A stretch of 64,000 nt of DNA from the NCBI GenBank assembly GCA_047495785.1, contig JBLDXI010000046.1:868001-932000 (forward strand), read 5' to 3'. The notes beneath the pieces are model-generated. The model made no database searches, was not told where the DNA came from, and was given only the letters and a program-made list of their open reading frames with translations. The stretch's first letter is position 1. Each line of letters starts with the position of its first letter. This document shows positions 9,630-20,856 of this stretch, piece after piece. A program made the translations under genes and the position numbers. This DNA is from Lepidodermella squamata. Its lineage: Eukaryota; Gastrotricha.

Positions 9630-11838
9630 TCACGAATTAAGGCAAACAGGCAGAGGACCGCAAGGCTCTGCCGTTCCCGATACCGGGCAGAAAGCAGAGG
9701 ACATAGCTGCTTCAGGATTGCGGCAATAATTGGAAGCAGCCTCAAGTGAAGCTTCCGGAAATTTGATCGCGTTGAATGTCCCTTGATTAATCCATGGATC
9801 GCAAGTTGCCCCGGTCTCAGCAGCCTGCTCTTTGCCTTCGTAATCGTAGTTGCTCGGCGTGAAGGAACAGGTCTTGGGAAGCTCGTTTCCATGCTGGCCA
9901 TTACACATGGCACGGACGTAGACTTTGACGGTCGGCCATGTATCGGCAGTATTTTTCACCAGCCTCACGAGAGCGGCATAGTGACCATTCTTGAAGACGC
10001 GACCAGCTGTTATCCCGCAACGGCAAGCCCTTCGATTGTCAAATATGAGGAGAAACACATCAGATCATTTAATGCTACTCACCTTGGACCAGATGTATAA
10101 AAGAGATATGAGTCGCCACTAATGAAATCGATGAAATCACCATTGTCACAGGATTCATCTGAAGCAAATCGTGTGATTTAAAAATGTGGCTGAAATAATG
10201 TATTCAACTAACTATCACCGCAGGCCTGGTCGGTTTTCATGGGAGGCGAATCGAAAGCCATAACATATCCGCCATCTTCTTGCTGGAATAAAAAATTGCC
10301 TAAATAATCATACTGGTAAAAATGATGATCAATACAAACCATATAAACCCAATAGTGGCAAGTCGTCCCTGCCGGGACGTTGCCAGGGATTTCAAAGGAG
10401 CCATTCTGGCACCCGGTCACGTAGATGACATTTTGACCACAAGCTGGATCAGTCGTGTATATTTGCTGGTCGCACGCCGCGCCAAACGTGCCCGGTACGC
10501 AGATGCAACGATCGCAATTATTCGGATCAAATACGCCGTGGATACACCTCACAGTACTTGACTGACACGCACCTAATTCAAGAACACAACAATATCGATT
10601 GCATCAAATCAGAAAGATCCTCAATTTTAGGTTTGCGAAAATTCAAACCCATGGTCATTAAAATTGAGGAATTAGTTTACTTGGACAATACAGGGAAAGC
10701 ACACGGTACTTGTCGACCCAGGTCAGCGTCTTGTTTCGCGTGATAGTTGACAAGTAATGCGGATCTAGAGGTTCTATGGTGCGCTGTTCGTTTTTGCTTA
10801 GATACGTAGGGCTCGGATGCATGATTGAGGCAAAATCGTAATCAGTATCGCTCCTTTTATCATCCGATGAGATGGCAAAACTGGCAGCGCGACCACTGAA
10901 AAATATCAATACATTTTTGGATTTAGAGTAAAATAAGCAGTATGGGCTACGGTGCAATGTTGTCCGAATTGATCTTGACCCATCTGTCACGGTCACCTCG
11001 CTGGTGTTCGTCAGGCTGCGATAGGAATAATTCATTTTCACTGCGCTAAACGCGTAAATAAATTACAAATCCAAGCGCGTGACCAATTTCATGAGCTATC
11101 AATCCGACATCCTGTATTAAAATTAATAAAAATGTATCAATTTCGGTGAGAACCGAAGCGAGTGTCTTACATTGGCACATGCATCTGTGATTAAAACAAG
11201 TTGAGCGCAATCTTCCACCATGCCAATTTTCGACCAACAATCGCCGCTGGAAAACATGAAAAATCGGTTACTCAATGACATTCGCGAAAATTCGCATTGA
11301 GGCATAGTACCTTGATCCTCTGGTGAAGGTCAAAGCGTTGCCATCCAGTGGTGGCGTAAAGACCTGTTCGAACGTGACGCAGGTCGGATCAGACCACATT
11401 TTCAGGGCGGCGAGTACATTCGCCTTAGCAACATCATCCTTTTCTACAATAAATAACAGCCAGTAAAAACATGAACGAATAGCGTTAAAAGATTACCCAG
11501 TTTCGCTGCAATGTAAAACCTTATTGGCAGTGTCCATTTTGTAACAGCACCAGGTGACATCAACTGTGGAGCTTCGTCGCTGTACTGCTGCTACACATGA
11601 AGAATTCAGCGTCAGTAATATGAGCAACCAGAAATAAACGAAACCAAAACCTTAGCAAGCCACTTCTCTCTACTTTCCAGCAAGGCTTGGCTAATAAGAT
11701 TCTTAAGCTGTTCACAAGACAAAAATGATGGGGCGATAAAAATTCCTTGCCGTCAAACTTTACCTGAGTGATATCAGGCTTCTCATCAGCCACGCATATG
11801 CCAGCGCCTACCAGGAAAATCAACGGCAATAGCAACAT
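9630..11838 (-). CDS. Astacin-like metalloprotease with EGF, CUB and kringle domains (copy 2)
   Basis: This copy duplicates the gene at 4976-7184, shifted by 4,654 bp, with the same signal peptide (ATG at 11838), HEIGHALGF motif, MHP Met-turn, EGF, CUB and kringle exons. It shares the same defect after HALGF, so the loss of the third zinc ligand predates the duplication. The lack of differences means either a very recent duplication, gene conversion, or an assembly duplication. Its 5' side has the same palindrome cluster (12048-12754). Confidence 0.7.
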
Positions 11839-12047
11839 TTCCTAAAGCGTGTAAAGACGTTGTAACGCCGCCTTCCCAGAGCCAGAACGAGATTTGCTAG
11901 ATTAACACACTGGCTCCTGGGGTTTTTACAACAGTACACTCAGGATTCACCCCCACTTTTTCGACTCCGGGCACTTCGCTGATCATTTCTAGCTATACTA
12001 AAAATTCCAATTCATCACGGCTATTACGTAATCGTCAAACTTTGACG

Positions 12048-12754
12048 TACGCACATGTGCGTATACAGGACAGAGGAACTGTGTCCATTCGTCGAATTTT
12101 TACGCACATGTGCGTGTTCAGTGTATAAGACCCCTCTCTAAATTAGAAACATACGCACATGTGCTTATTTGGTACCTTGTTCAAATCGTATTTTTAGACA
12201 AATTTGAGAATTTGAAAATTATCGACAATGTCCAATTCAAGGTTATTTCGCTAACAAAAGGGTGAATCTTTTCCTTAACTTCATGCTAATTCGCTTCTAA
12301 ATTAACACCTATAGCTCGGTGAAGTCGGCCAAGTTCGTATTATTGAACTTGGGATCGATCAGTACAATAATAATATCGGTGAAGTACCCTGAAAGCGTCA
12401 CTGATCGGGAAAACTGATCAGAATCGGGCATATTTTTCAAATTGGATGATGATTGTATTGCTATCAAGAAGTTTGGAAAAGGAGTTTGGAAATGGAATTT
12501 GTTGATATTTGTTAGAAAATTCCACCAAGTAAGGAAATTATCGGTTCCGATATCGATCGGTATCGATTTAGACAAATCTATATCTTCCGAAGCTGATGTA
12601 GTGATTGTGACATCGGAATCGGATTCTGCGCCATTGGATTGACTAATCCATGAAGATTCCGGTCTCCTAGCCCTTATAGCTAGAAACTTCGCGTCCTATG
12701 CACACATGAGCATTTAATGAACACTATATCGTTAGCACATACGCACCTGTGCGT
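12048..12754. repeat. Cluster of ACGCACATGTGCGT palindromes (unit 2)
   Basis: Exact tandem copy of the cluster at 7394-8100, upstream of the second astacin copy. Confidence 0.6.
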
Positions 12755-13190
12755 ATTCAGTTGCCAATATCTTAACTGAGGTCAACGGTCAACGCCCTAA
12801 TTGTTCCAGTTTAAGACTTAGAACCGAAAAGCACTGGAATAGAGAGATACAAAGCCAATAGATAGTTGATGACAAACAAGACGAGAAAATAACAACAAGG
12901 CATACGATTGGAGGAAGAGTTGATGCCATTATGGTAGTGATTCAGTAGTGATAAAATGTCATGAAATAAAATAATATTAAGTTGAATATAATATTAAGTT
13001 GAAAAAATAAATAATCAATTGAATTGAATAATATTGAATAAAATTGAAAATAATAATGTTGGTCTTGGCTCTTAAAAATCGCTGATACCACCGCGTGCCG
13101 AAACGCGTGTTATAGAATTGACGTAAACAAACGTGAAAAATGTTTTCGAAAAAATGAATGGAACGTTGAAAAAGCTGTTCTATAATAATA

Positions 13191-13819
13191 CAGGGTGTTC
13201 GCGTAGTAATACTCTGGCTATTTTTAGTAAAGAACAAAGTCCAAGATAAAAATAGGCTAACTAACGACGCAGCGTGGCGCGATTTTTTTGTTTGTTTGCT
13301 ACGGCCTCAAAATCGGTTATTCAGTCGATTTTTATTTTCCTTTAAAGATGCCCCGCTATCGACGGTATACAGCTGTTCAACGTGCTGAAATCGTGGAATT
13401 GTATTTCACCAATTACAAAAATGCCCATGAAGTTGAAAGAATTTATAAAACGAAGTATCCGGGCTCGACCATTTCACATCATACAGTTCTCGATCAGGTT
13501 AGCAAATTCCGCTGCTTCTACGGGATCGTCAATAAGACCGGGTCCCGGGGGAACCATAAGGACAGGCTCAGGTTCAGCAGGTTGAGCTTTTTTAGGACCC
13601 ATGATTCCAGATCTTCATCTTGCAAAAAATTTCGAGAAACTGAATTAAATTTTCAGCAGTTTTGAGGGCTTAAATACATCCATCAGATCGGCAGATCGCA
13701 CGGATCGGTTGAGTCTTGCCAACGTTTTTTTTCATTGATTTTTCCCTGTCACGTCGATGACTTGACCTCATTAGTGATAACTTCTATTTTGGTCGGAGTA
13801 TTACTACGCGAAGACCCTG
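13191..13819 (+). mobile_element. Mariner/Tc1-like element, 629 bp (copy 2)
   Basis: Tandem-duplicated copy of the element at 8537-9165, with the same inverted repeats, TA flanks and N-terminal helix-turn-helix frame. It was carried along by the duplication rather than inserted independently, since flanks and internal decay are identical. Confidence 0.8.
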
Positions 13820-14136
13820 TAGGTAAAACTGACCAAGAAATGAAGGATCACAGCAGTTTGTAGCACATGCCACAGAAAGGAGACAAAAGAAAGGCTGGGA
13901 AAAGTTTGCTTCGAATGAAAAATATGAAAAATATGGAATATCCTGCAATATTTTCGTGCAAGAAAGAGTAGGGGGAATTTAGATTTCTCACCCGATAGAC
14001 GGCGTTTTTCAACAACTCGAACGCGGAACATGCTGTACCACGGCCGTGACCAGTTGATCACGAACTTCGGCGTGGTTTGCTCGCATTTTGTTTTTGCTTC
14101 CTCTTCACCTCAACTTTTTCACCTCAACCTTTGGCT

Positions 14137-15449
14137 AATTCGGCTGCAATTTCTTCTCGATGTATGACCGCGCAGGCTTCGTGATGGTCCCCTAAATAAG
14201 TACCATTTTAACATTTACATTTAATATTCGATTTCTTTTATTATTGATTTTCCTAATAATTTATAATTTTTATAATTTTCCAATAATTCTTAAAAAAAAT
14301 CAAAATATTCATAAAAATTACACTGGCCCAGGCCAGGCCAGAAGCAGGGGTTGGAGTGTTTCGGGGTATCGGGATCAACATGTATATTTAGAGGTGAAGA
14401 GTTGATAGGGAATTGGTGAGTTAGCTGGTGGTAGGCAGTTAACGGCGGGATTTCAAGGGGCAGATTAGTCGACCGGCTGCGGCTGATAAGTGCGGTTTTG
14501 AAGTTTCGAAGTCCTTAATATATGTTCGTAGAGATCAGCATAGAGAACGAAGTGATCAGAGGTGACACTTGTGGATTCGCAATGGAAACGAATCAGTGCG
14601 CGAAGTAGCGGGGAGACTGGGAGTACGGTACTCCCAGTTCGAGAAGTCTCGGCAGGAAAACCCGAAAAAAAACCACAGGGGGGACCCTTTGGTCTGAAAT
14701 TGCGGGCCAAAAAATGCCTGAAAGTACCCCCAACTTCGCGCACTGAAACGAATTAATTTCAGTGATTTTCCATTGAGAAGGATGTTTTAGTAATTTTTGT
14801 AACTTCTTAAAACGCTCCAATTTATACGTTTTTACGTTATCCTTAGGGAAGATTGGCATGACCCTGGACTATTGGAAGTACAAGAAATATTATCACATGA
14901 CCTCTCTGTAATTTCTGATTTTTTTACAGTAGAGAACATCGGCATAAAAAGTTATAGCCTCTGGAAAAACCCCATATTTTCTTGCCCATTGATCAGTAAG
15001 ATTAGAGAGCATAGTTTACTGAGCAATTGTAAAATTTCACCTTCTCTAAAACGGGAATTTTTTTCATATTTCTTCAGCTAAAATCCAATACAAGCAAAAT
15101 AAAAGAAATCAGGCCTTGGTGGGCATTTGATTTGAAGCTATCAAGAGAGATCCATTTGCTAAATACTTGGCATTCTGAGAAAAGCTGCCTCACTGAAATC
15201 GAAATGAAACGGAAGAATTGACAATGAGGTCAAGCCCTGAATTTACCTTTAAGAGACCCCCGGCTTATTTACACATTCGTCGATTTGTATCATATCAATA
15301 GCATATCATATCAATATCAATAGCAATTTGATCTATCCAAATAATTATCTGATGATGATGATGTTTTATTCGTGTTGTTGTTGTTGTCGTCGGATTCGTA
15401 GTTGATCATTTTGTTAAGTTTAAACAACATAAATTAAAAAAGAAGAAAG
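14137..15449. other. Spacer between tandem unit 2 and the inverted arm, no gene recognised
   Basis: Contains a short perfect palindrome ctgggagtacggtactcccag near 14618-14638, AT-rich stretches, and simple repeats near 15350-15400 (tgatgatgatg, gttgttgttgttg). Short open frames here show no recognisable domain. Confidence 0.5.
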
Positions 15450-15479
15450 AAGGAGCGATACTGATTACGATTTTGCCTC

Positions 15480-16676
15480 AATCATGCATCCGAGCCCTAC
15501 GTATCTAAGCAAAAACGAACAGCGCACCATAGAACCTCTAGATCCGCATTACTTGTCAACTATCACGCGAAACAAGACGCTGACCTGGGTCGACAAGTAC
15601 CGTGTGCTTTCCCTGTATTGTCCAAGTAAACTAATTCCTCAATTTTAATGACCATGGGTTTGAATTTTCGCAAACCTAAAATTGAGGATCTTTCTGATTT
15701 GATGCAATCGATATTGTTGTGTTCTTGAATTAGGTGCGTGTCAGTCAAGTACTGTGAGGTGTATCCACGGCGTATTTGATCCGAATAATTGCGATCGTTG
15801 CATCTGCGTACCGGGCACGTTTGGCGCGGCGTGCGACCAGCAAATATACACGACTGATCCAGCTTGTGGTCAAAATGTCATCTACGTGACCGGGTGCCAG
15901 AATGGCTCCTTTGAAATCCCTGGCAACGTCCCGGCAGGGACGACTTGCCACTATTGGGTTTATATGGTTTGTATTGATCATCATTTTTACCAGTATGATT
16001 ATTTAGGCAATTTTTTATTCCAGCAAGAAGATGGCGGATATGTTATGGCTTTCGATTCGCCTCCCATGAAAACCGACCAGGCCTGCGGTGATAGTTAGTT
16101 GAATACATTATTTCAGCCACATTTTTAAATCACACGATTTGCTTCAGATGAATCCTGTGACAATGGTGATTTCATCGATTTCATTAGTGGCGACTCATAT
16201 CTCTTTTATACATCTGGTCCAAGGTGAGTAGCATTAAATGATCTGATGTGTTTCTCCTCATATTTGACAATCGAAGGGCTTGCCGTTGCGGGATAACAGC
16301 TGGTCGCGTCTTCAAGAATGGTCACTATGCCGCTCTCGTGAGGCTGGTGAAAAATACTGCCGATACATGGCCGACCGTCAAAGTCTACGTCCGTGCCATG
16401 TGTAATGGCCAGCATGGAAACGAGCTTCCCAAGACCTGTTCCTTCACGCCGAGCAACTACGATTACGAAGGCAAAGAGCAGGCTGCTGAGACCGGGGCAA
16501 CTTGCGATCCATGGATTAATCAAGGGACATTCAACGCGATCAAATTTCCGGAAGCTTCACTTGAGGCTGCTTCCAATTATTGCCGCAATCCTGAAGCAGC
16601 TATGTCCTCTGCTTTCTGCCCGGTATCGGGAACGGCAGAGCCTTGCGGTCCTCTGCCTGTTTGCCTTAATTCGTGA
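15480..16676 (+). pseudogene. Inverted partial copy: astacin C-terminus, EGF, CUB and kringle
   Basis: On the plus strand this repeats only the 3' half of the astacin gene. It starts in the Met-turn exon (MHPSPTYLSKN, about 15484), then EGF (CIHGVFDPNNCDRCICVPGT, about 15757), CUB (15820-16223) and the kringle exon ending at 16676. Splice sites seen in the full copies are kept, such as GTGAGT at 16224. No signal peptide, propeptide or zinc-site exon is present and no promoter is evident. It could be expressed only if joined to another start, so it is called a partial copy. Confidence 0.75.
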
Positions 16677-17051
16677 ATTCATTCAAAAGCTTGTCTGATC
16701 CCGGTGAACTAATTCTGTCATTACGAATATTTATAATAACGTGAATATCTCAGTCGCAAAACAAAGTATTCCACAGCCAATTGTGATGATTAGTATAATT
16801 TTGGATCAAGTCACTTGACTTGAACTTCTATTTCGGTTTAACAATAATTCGGCTAAATGTTCGGAAATAAATCATCGGTTAATATTGAAGTCTAGTAGCT
16901 CTGTCGTATTGCGGATTACTGAGTGCTGATACTTTTTACAACTAACACTATTAAATAATCGACGGGGCGATGCGATCCATTGGCCGCTGAAAAGGATCTC
17001 AGAAGCATAGGCCTTAGCTATGTTGCAGCTATATATTGGCCTAATTAAATA

Positions 17052-17119
17052 TGACTACAACATGGCGCAGTTGCTATTATCAGGCCTGTTCATCATGAGG
17101 ACGGGGTTCAAGTCCCATC
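17052..17119 (+). repeat. tRNA-derived (SINE-like) sequence, copy 2
   Basis: Mirror copy of the tRNA-like sequence at 4533-4600, here on the plus strand with GGGGTTCAAGTCCC. It is carried in the inverted arm. Confidence 0.5.
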
Positions 17120-17920
17120 AATTTTTTCAATTTTCTTGTTTTATTAAAGAATCCGTTCAAGTTTATTCTTCTGCCAGCCCGAGGGCACCAAGCATATTTA
17201 CAATTGTAGTTTCTTTCTTTATATTTTTTGTGGAACGGGGAAGAACAAAAGGTATTCTAGATTAACATATGGTATAAGTAGCTTCAGATATATATTTACA
17301 ATTTATAGATAAGTGGAAGTTCACAGAAAAAGACAGATAATTCTACTTCGAAGAAATCGACTCTTAGTTTCACCATAAAAGAGGTTCGCAGTGGTTTACG
17401 AGTGCTTCATAACGTACTGGCTGTTTTCCCAAAAATTTCACACAAAATAAAAACAGCGCGCACTCGAGTTAAAGTCAAAATGATGATGTAACAACCGAAG
17501 TAATTAACATCGATAATTACGAAGTAGCTCGTGTAAATGCGACGTATGAACATTAAAAAACGCAATTATCGAGTAATTCTGAAAGTTTGTTCAGTTTGTC
17601 TTGGGTACTCCTTAACTGTGTACATAGCGACTCAGCAAATTTGCCGGTACTCAAGTTTTCTCTAGGATCATCCTCAATTACTTTCGGGGTTATGGCCGCC
17701 ATGCGCTGTAGTTCGTCGTTCGAGATTACGCCGCTTCCCTGTATTGTCCAAGTAAGCCACTCAACAAATGAGAACATTTATGAATTTGAATTTTCGCAAA
17801 ACTAAACTTGAGGATACGGCACTAAATTAAGAGTTCTGGCGCTAATTGAGACTGTCCTATGACCCCATTATTTGATTTTGTTTGATTTACGAGTGCTTCA
17901 TAACGAGATATAGTTGAGAT

Positions 17921-18412
17921 TCACTTAGGATATACATAGTTTTTGTAATCATTTCGCCATTTAAGTGCTAGTTTCAATATGGAGGATAGGTTCAAGTCGT
18001 TTTGGCTATTGCAATCGCGAAATACAGTTATTAGAGGAATTAGAAGATTAATTTTATCTCTAAAGTTAGAAGTACAATAATTAGTTTCAGGACAGTGAAG
18101 GATAAGATGGAGCAGAAGACTGAGAGGTTCAAGGGATTGCACGTTACAATAGATGCATTTTAGTTCGCCCATGACGTATTGATAAGGTTTAAATAGGGAA
18201 TTTGTTCGAATTTTGGCTAGGGTTTGGGAGTCTTTAATGTCAAAAATCTCAAAATATTCGGACCACCGAGAAAAAAGCTCATCGCAGTATAGGTTCTGGT
18301 TGCAATAAAAAGCGGTTAGGTTTCCCAAGATTTTGTTTTTGTCTTTTGAGATAAGAAAATTCTTGTATTCATCAATGATTTGTGCGACCTCGTTTTCAGA
18401 GGCTTCAAACAT
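17921..18412 (-). mobile_element. LINE reverse-transcriptase C-terminal remnant (copy 1)
   Basis: The minus strand encodes about 160 residues ending KWRNDYKNYVYPK. It has a zinc-knuckle-like pattern CIYC...H..LHCPETNYC, typical of the region after the RT domain in many non-LTR retrotransposons. No upstream RT domain is present. It lies inside the 990-bp repeat flanking the intact LINE and points the opposite way, so it belongs to an older insertion. Confidence 0.65.
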
Positions 18413-18951
18413 GCGTTCAAAATTGTCCTTGGCGATTTCAACTTAGAGATTTTTATACACGTGACGGCAAAGTCTGTCATTATTCTCGAGTACTTTGAAG
18501 CTATCTTGCAATAAAGCGTTATTAGTTCGAAATTTAATAGAAAAATAATATTTAAGGGCTGTTATCAATAGAGTTATAAGTGGTGGCTCTATATAGTATT
18601 CTCGGCGATTGTCCCGGTGGAGTACTGGGTTTTATCGATATTGGAGCTGAGTGCTGCTCAATTTTCACGAAACTTTGGCGATTGCTACTCGATTTTGTCG
18701 AAATTGGAGCTGAATGCTGTTCGGTATTCACGACATTGTGGTCGATTGCTGCTCGATTTGTCAACATTTAAGCTGAATGCTGCTCGGTTCTCGGGCTGAA
18801 CCAACTTTGTGAAGGGCTCAATTGATTTTGAATAATAAAGCTATCTTGGTTTCCTCGGGTTTCGTGGGTTCATGAGTTTCATGGGTCTGAACTCTGAACA
18901 ATAGATAACTGTCCAATATGTGCTCCTCCTTAAAAAATGTCCAATATGTAA
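17962..18951. repeat. 990-bp direct repeat, left copy (candidate long target-site duplication)
   Basis: 17962-18951 equals 24368-25357 at a constant offset of 6,406 bp. The left boundary is at taagtgctag and the right boundary at ccaatatgtaa. The copies bracket the LINE at 18952-24367 exactly: the element's 27-bp repeats begin at the very next base. No mismatches were noticed in the parts compared. Confidence 0.85.
18643..18799. repeat. 63-bp tandem repeat, about 2.5 units
   Basis: Units starting GGAGCTGAGTGCTGCTC, GGAGCTGAATGCTGTTC and AAGCTGAATGCTGCTC follow each other at 63-bp spacing with moderate divergence. The same array is in the right flanking repeat at 25049-25205. Confidence 0.75.
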
Positions 18952-19055
18952 TCGCTTTTTTCGTTTGAAAAGCACACATCGCTTTTTTCGTTTGAAAAGC
19001 GCACATCGCTTTTTTCGTTTGAAAAGCACACATCGCTTTTTTCGTTTGAAAAGCA
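18952..19055 (+). promoter_or_regulatory. 27-bp tandem monomers at the LINE 5' end
   Basis: Nearly four copies of a 27-bp unit (TCGCTTTTTTCGTTTGAAAA plus GCACACA) start at the first base of the element. The second copy has GCGCACA. Tandem 5' monomers act as the promoter in some LINEs, such as mouse L1; that role here is inferred from position. Confidence 0.7.
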
Positions 19056-19224
19056 CGAGCTTTTTCTCCACTTTTTTCTCTCAATTTTCGTTTATTTCAG
19101 TAGCTCAGCTAGAAAATACATACTGGCACCGAGCCAGCATTACATTTCTCCTCTCCCTTAATCACCCTAACCTTTTCTAATTAAAACAGGCCAGGACTAA
19201 CCAGGCTTGCCCAGTAGCTCAATC

Positions 19225-20856
19225 ATGTCGGAAGAGGAAGCCCCCGACGGTGGCACAATCCTCTTTCAAGATGAGGACGAGATGATCGATTTTATCGACG
19301 CCATCCTGTCCGAAGGGTCACTGACTGCGATACCCGACGAATTTCGGAGCTTGACCGAGAACTTCGCGGCTGTCAACAATCCCAGTATCAAATTAGAAGA
19401 GAAATTGCAGGCCCATGCGCAATTTATTATCAATAAAACAACGGACAAAGCTTTGCTGACAAGCAAATGGCAAGCGCTAGCTGAACCCGAGCAGTACTTC
19501 TATCTAAGCTTGCTGAACGAAGCTTGCCGATCCAAGCTGAGCGCCGCAGTTGGAGTCAACGAGCTAGCTCGTCTCTGCGTGTTATACGTAATGCCTGAGC
19601 TAGCGAACAAAATTGACACTATCCTTCGCGACAGTACGCCATCGCCGGCAGGCCCGCGAAAAAAGCGCCTCCGAATCGAATTCTCTGCTAACACCGGTCA
19701 ATCCCAAGGCCGAGCAACTGGTCCCCAGCACCAACAAGCGTCTCATCAGACCCCTACCAAGTGGTTCAACCCGCTTCTGAGTCAGCAACAAAGTAAGGAT
19801 TTAACTGAACGTGAAATCAACATACAAAAAGCGCGCGAAGCTCGAGCTGTCCACTTGGACAACTTACCGCGAGAATTCTCGGCAGAAAAAGTCGAAAAAG
19901 AGTTTCTCAATTTGTTTCCGAACATCAAGTTAGAGATAGCCCAGGGTCTAGGTCGCGGCGGCGTGCGCATTGTTTGTCGAACAGAAAAGGATGCGGAATT
20001 CCTTCTCAAGAGCGAATCTTGGCCGGTAGGCGCAATGGGCGGTAACCTCAAGGTCCACCGATCTCGAAGGTACTACGAGCTCTTCAAAGAAAAAGCAGCA
20101 GAACAGGCTGAAGATAAATCACGACGCCAGTTATCCGCTCAAGAAATCGCAGAGCGAGAAGGTAGAGCTGGCCTCTGCACTAATTACCCGCGCTGGTTTC
20201 CGATCGCCGACCTGAAGCGTGATTGGAGCTCTACGCTTGAAGACGCCATCCCAACGAGGAAAGACCTCAAACACCCACATTGCAATGTCATTTTGATTTT
20301 TAAGGACGCAAATGTTGCGAAAGATTTCGCGGAAGGCAAAGTCGAGCTGCAATCGCGCTTTCTCAGAGGCCGTCTGATGAAACCTGACCCCCACATCCCG
20401 CGCTGCGGCAGGTGCCAGTCTTACGAACATCTCGACCGCGACTGCAAAGCTGTGTCGCTTGCCTGCGCTCACTGTGCCGAAGACCACGATTACGAACAAT
20501 GCCCATCAAAGGATAAAGAAGACACTCGATTTTGTGCGAACTGCCAGGAGGCCGGCCACTCGGCTGCCTACCGCGGCTGCTCGGCCTATATCAAGGCCAG
20601 AGACGCTGTTCGCGAGAAAATACGCGAAAACATTGCCCAGATAACACACAGGTTCCAACAACCGCAACCGTTCCTCCAGCAGACGAACCAATGGTCTCGA
20701 GGTAAGCCAACAATCAATCGCGACTTCAACCTGAACGACGTCATTGAGCAGGTATGTCCAATCGTTATTAATAAGGTGCAGGAAAACTTCAACCAAATTC
20801 TCCAAGCAAACAACAGACAATTAGTTGAACAACTCAAAGTATTATGGTCGTCGTAA
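19225..20856 (+). CDS. LINE ORF1 protein with three CCHC zinc knuckles
   Basis: Encodes 543 residues from the ATG at 19225. The N-terminal third is acidic and helical. The middle (about residues 200-290) looks like the RNA-binding fold of ORF1 proteins. Three knuckles follow near residues 385-455: CGRCQSYEHLDRDC, CAHCAEDHDYEQC and CANCQEAGHSAAYRGC. The C-terminus is Gln-rich. By family knowledge it binds element RNA and forms the ribonucleoprotein used for target-primed reverse transcription. Its last codons overlap ORF2. Confidence 0.9.
   Translation: MSEEEAPDGGTILFQDEDEMIDFIDAILSEGSLTAIPDEFRSLTENFAAVNNPSIKLEEKLQAHAQFIINKTTDKALLTSKWQALAEPEQYFYLSLLNEACRSKLSAAVGVNELARLCVLYVMPELANKIDTILRDSTPSPAGPRKKRLRIEFSANTGQSQGRATGPQHQQASHQTPTKWFNPLLSQQQSKDLTEREINIQKAREARAVHLDNLPREFSAEKVEKEFLNLFPNIKLEIAQGLGRGGVRIVCRTEKDAEFLLKSESWPVGAMGGNLKVHRSRRYYELFKEKAAEQAEDKSRRQLSAQEIAEREGRAGLCTNYPRWFPIADLKRDWSSTLEDAIPTRKDLKHPHCNVILIFKDANVAKDFAEGKVELQSRFLRGRLMKPDPHIPRCGRCQSYEHLDRDCKAVSLACAHCAEDHDYEQCPSKDKEDTRFCANCQEAGHSAAYRGCSAYIKARDAVREKIRENIAQITHRFQQPQPFLQQTNQWSRGKPTINRDFNLNDVIEQVCPIVINKVQENFNQILQANNRQLVEQLKVLWSS

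Larger units (their letters stand above)
9488..14136. repeat. Tandem duplication unit 2
   Basis: Second unit of the 4,654-bp tandem duplication, indistinguishable from unit 1 in every frame compared. The flanking sequence after 14136 (aattcggctgc) is unrelated to unit 1. Confidence 0.95.
15450..17888 (-). repeat. Right arm of the large inverted repeat
   Basis: Reverse complement of 3604-6202, 2,439 bp long because 160 bp is missing. The deletion joins ...acaatacaggga to agcggcg at about 17744 (plus-strand sense cgccgcttccctgtattg). The parental ends share the short word gaaagc. The spacer to the left arm is 9.2 kb and holds the two tandem units. Confidence 0.9.

Noticed and set aside
18952-19060. 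CRISPR-like short repeats
   Set aside because: Units are directly adjacent without spacers and belong to the LINE 5' end; the genome is eukaryotic.
18920-19180. Frame with repeated HRFFRLKST peptide
   Set aside because: Translation of the 27-bp monomers; length divisible by three makes it open by chance.
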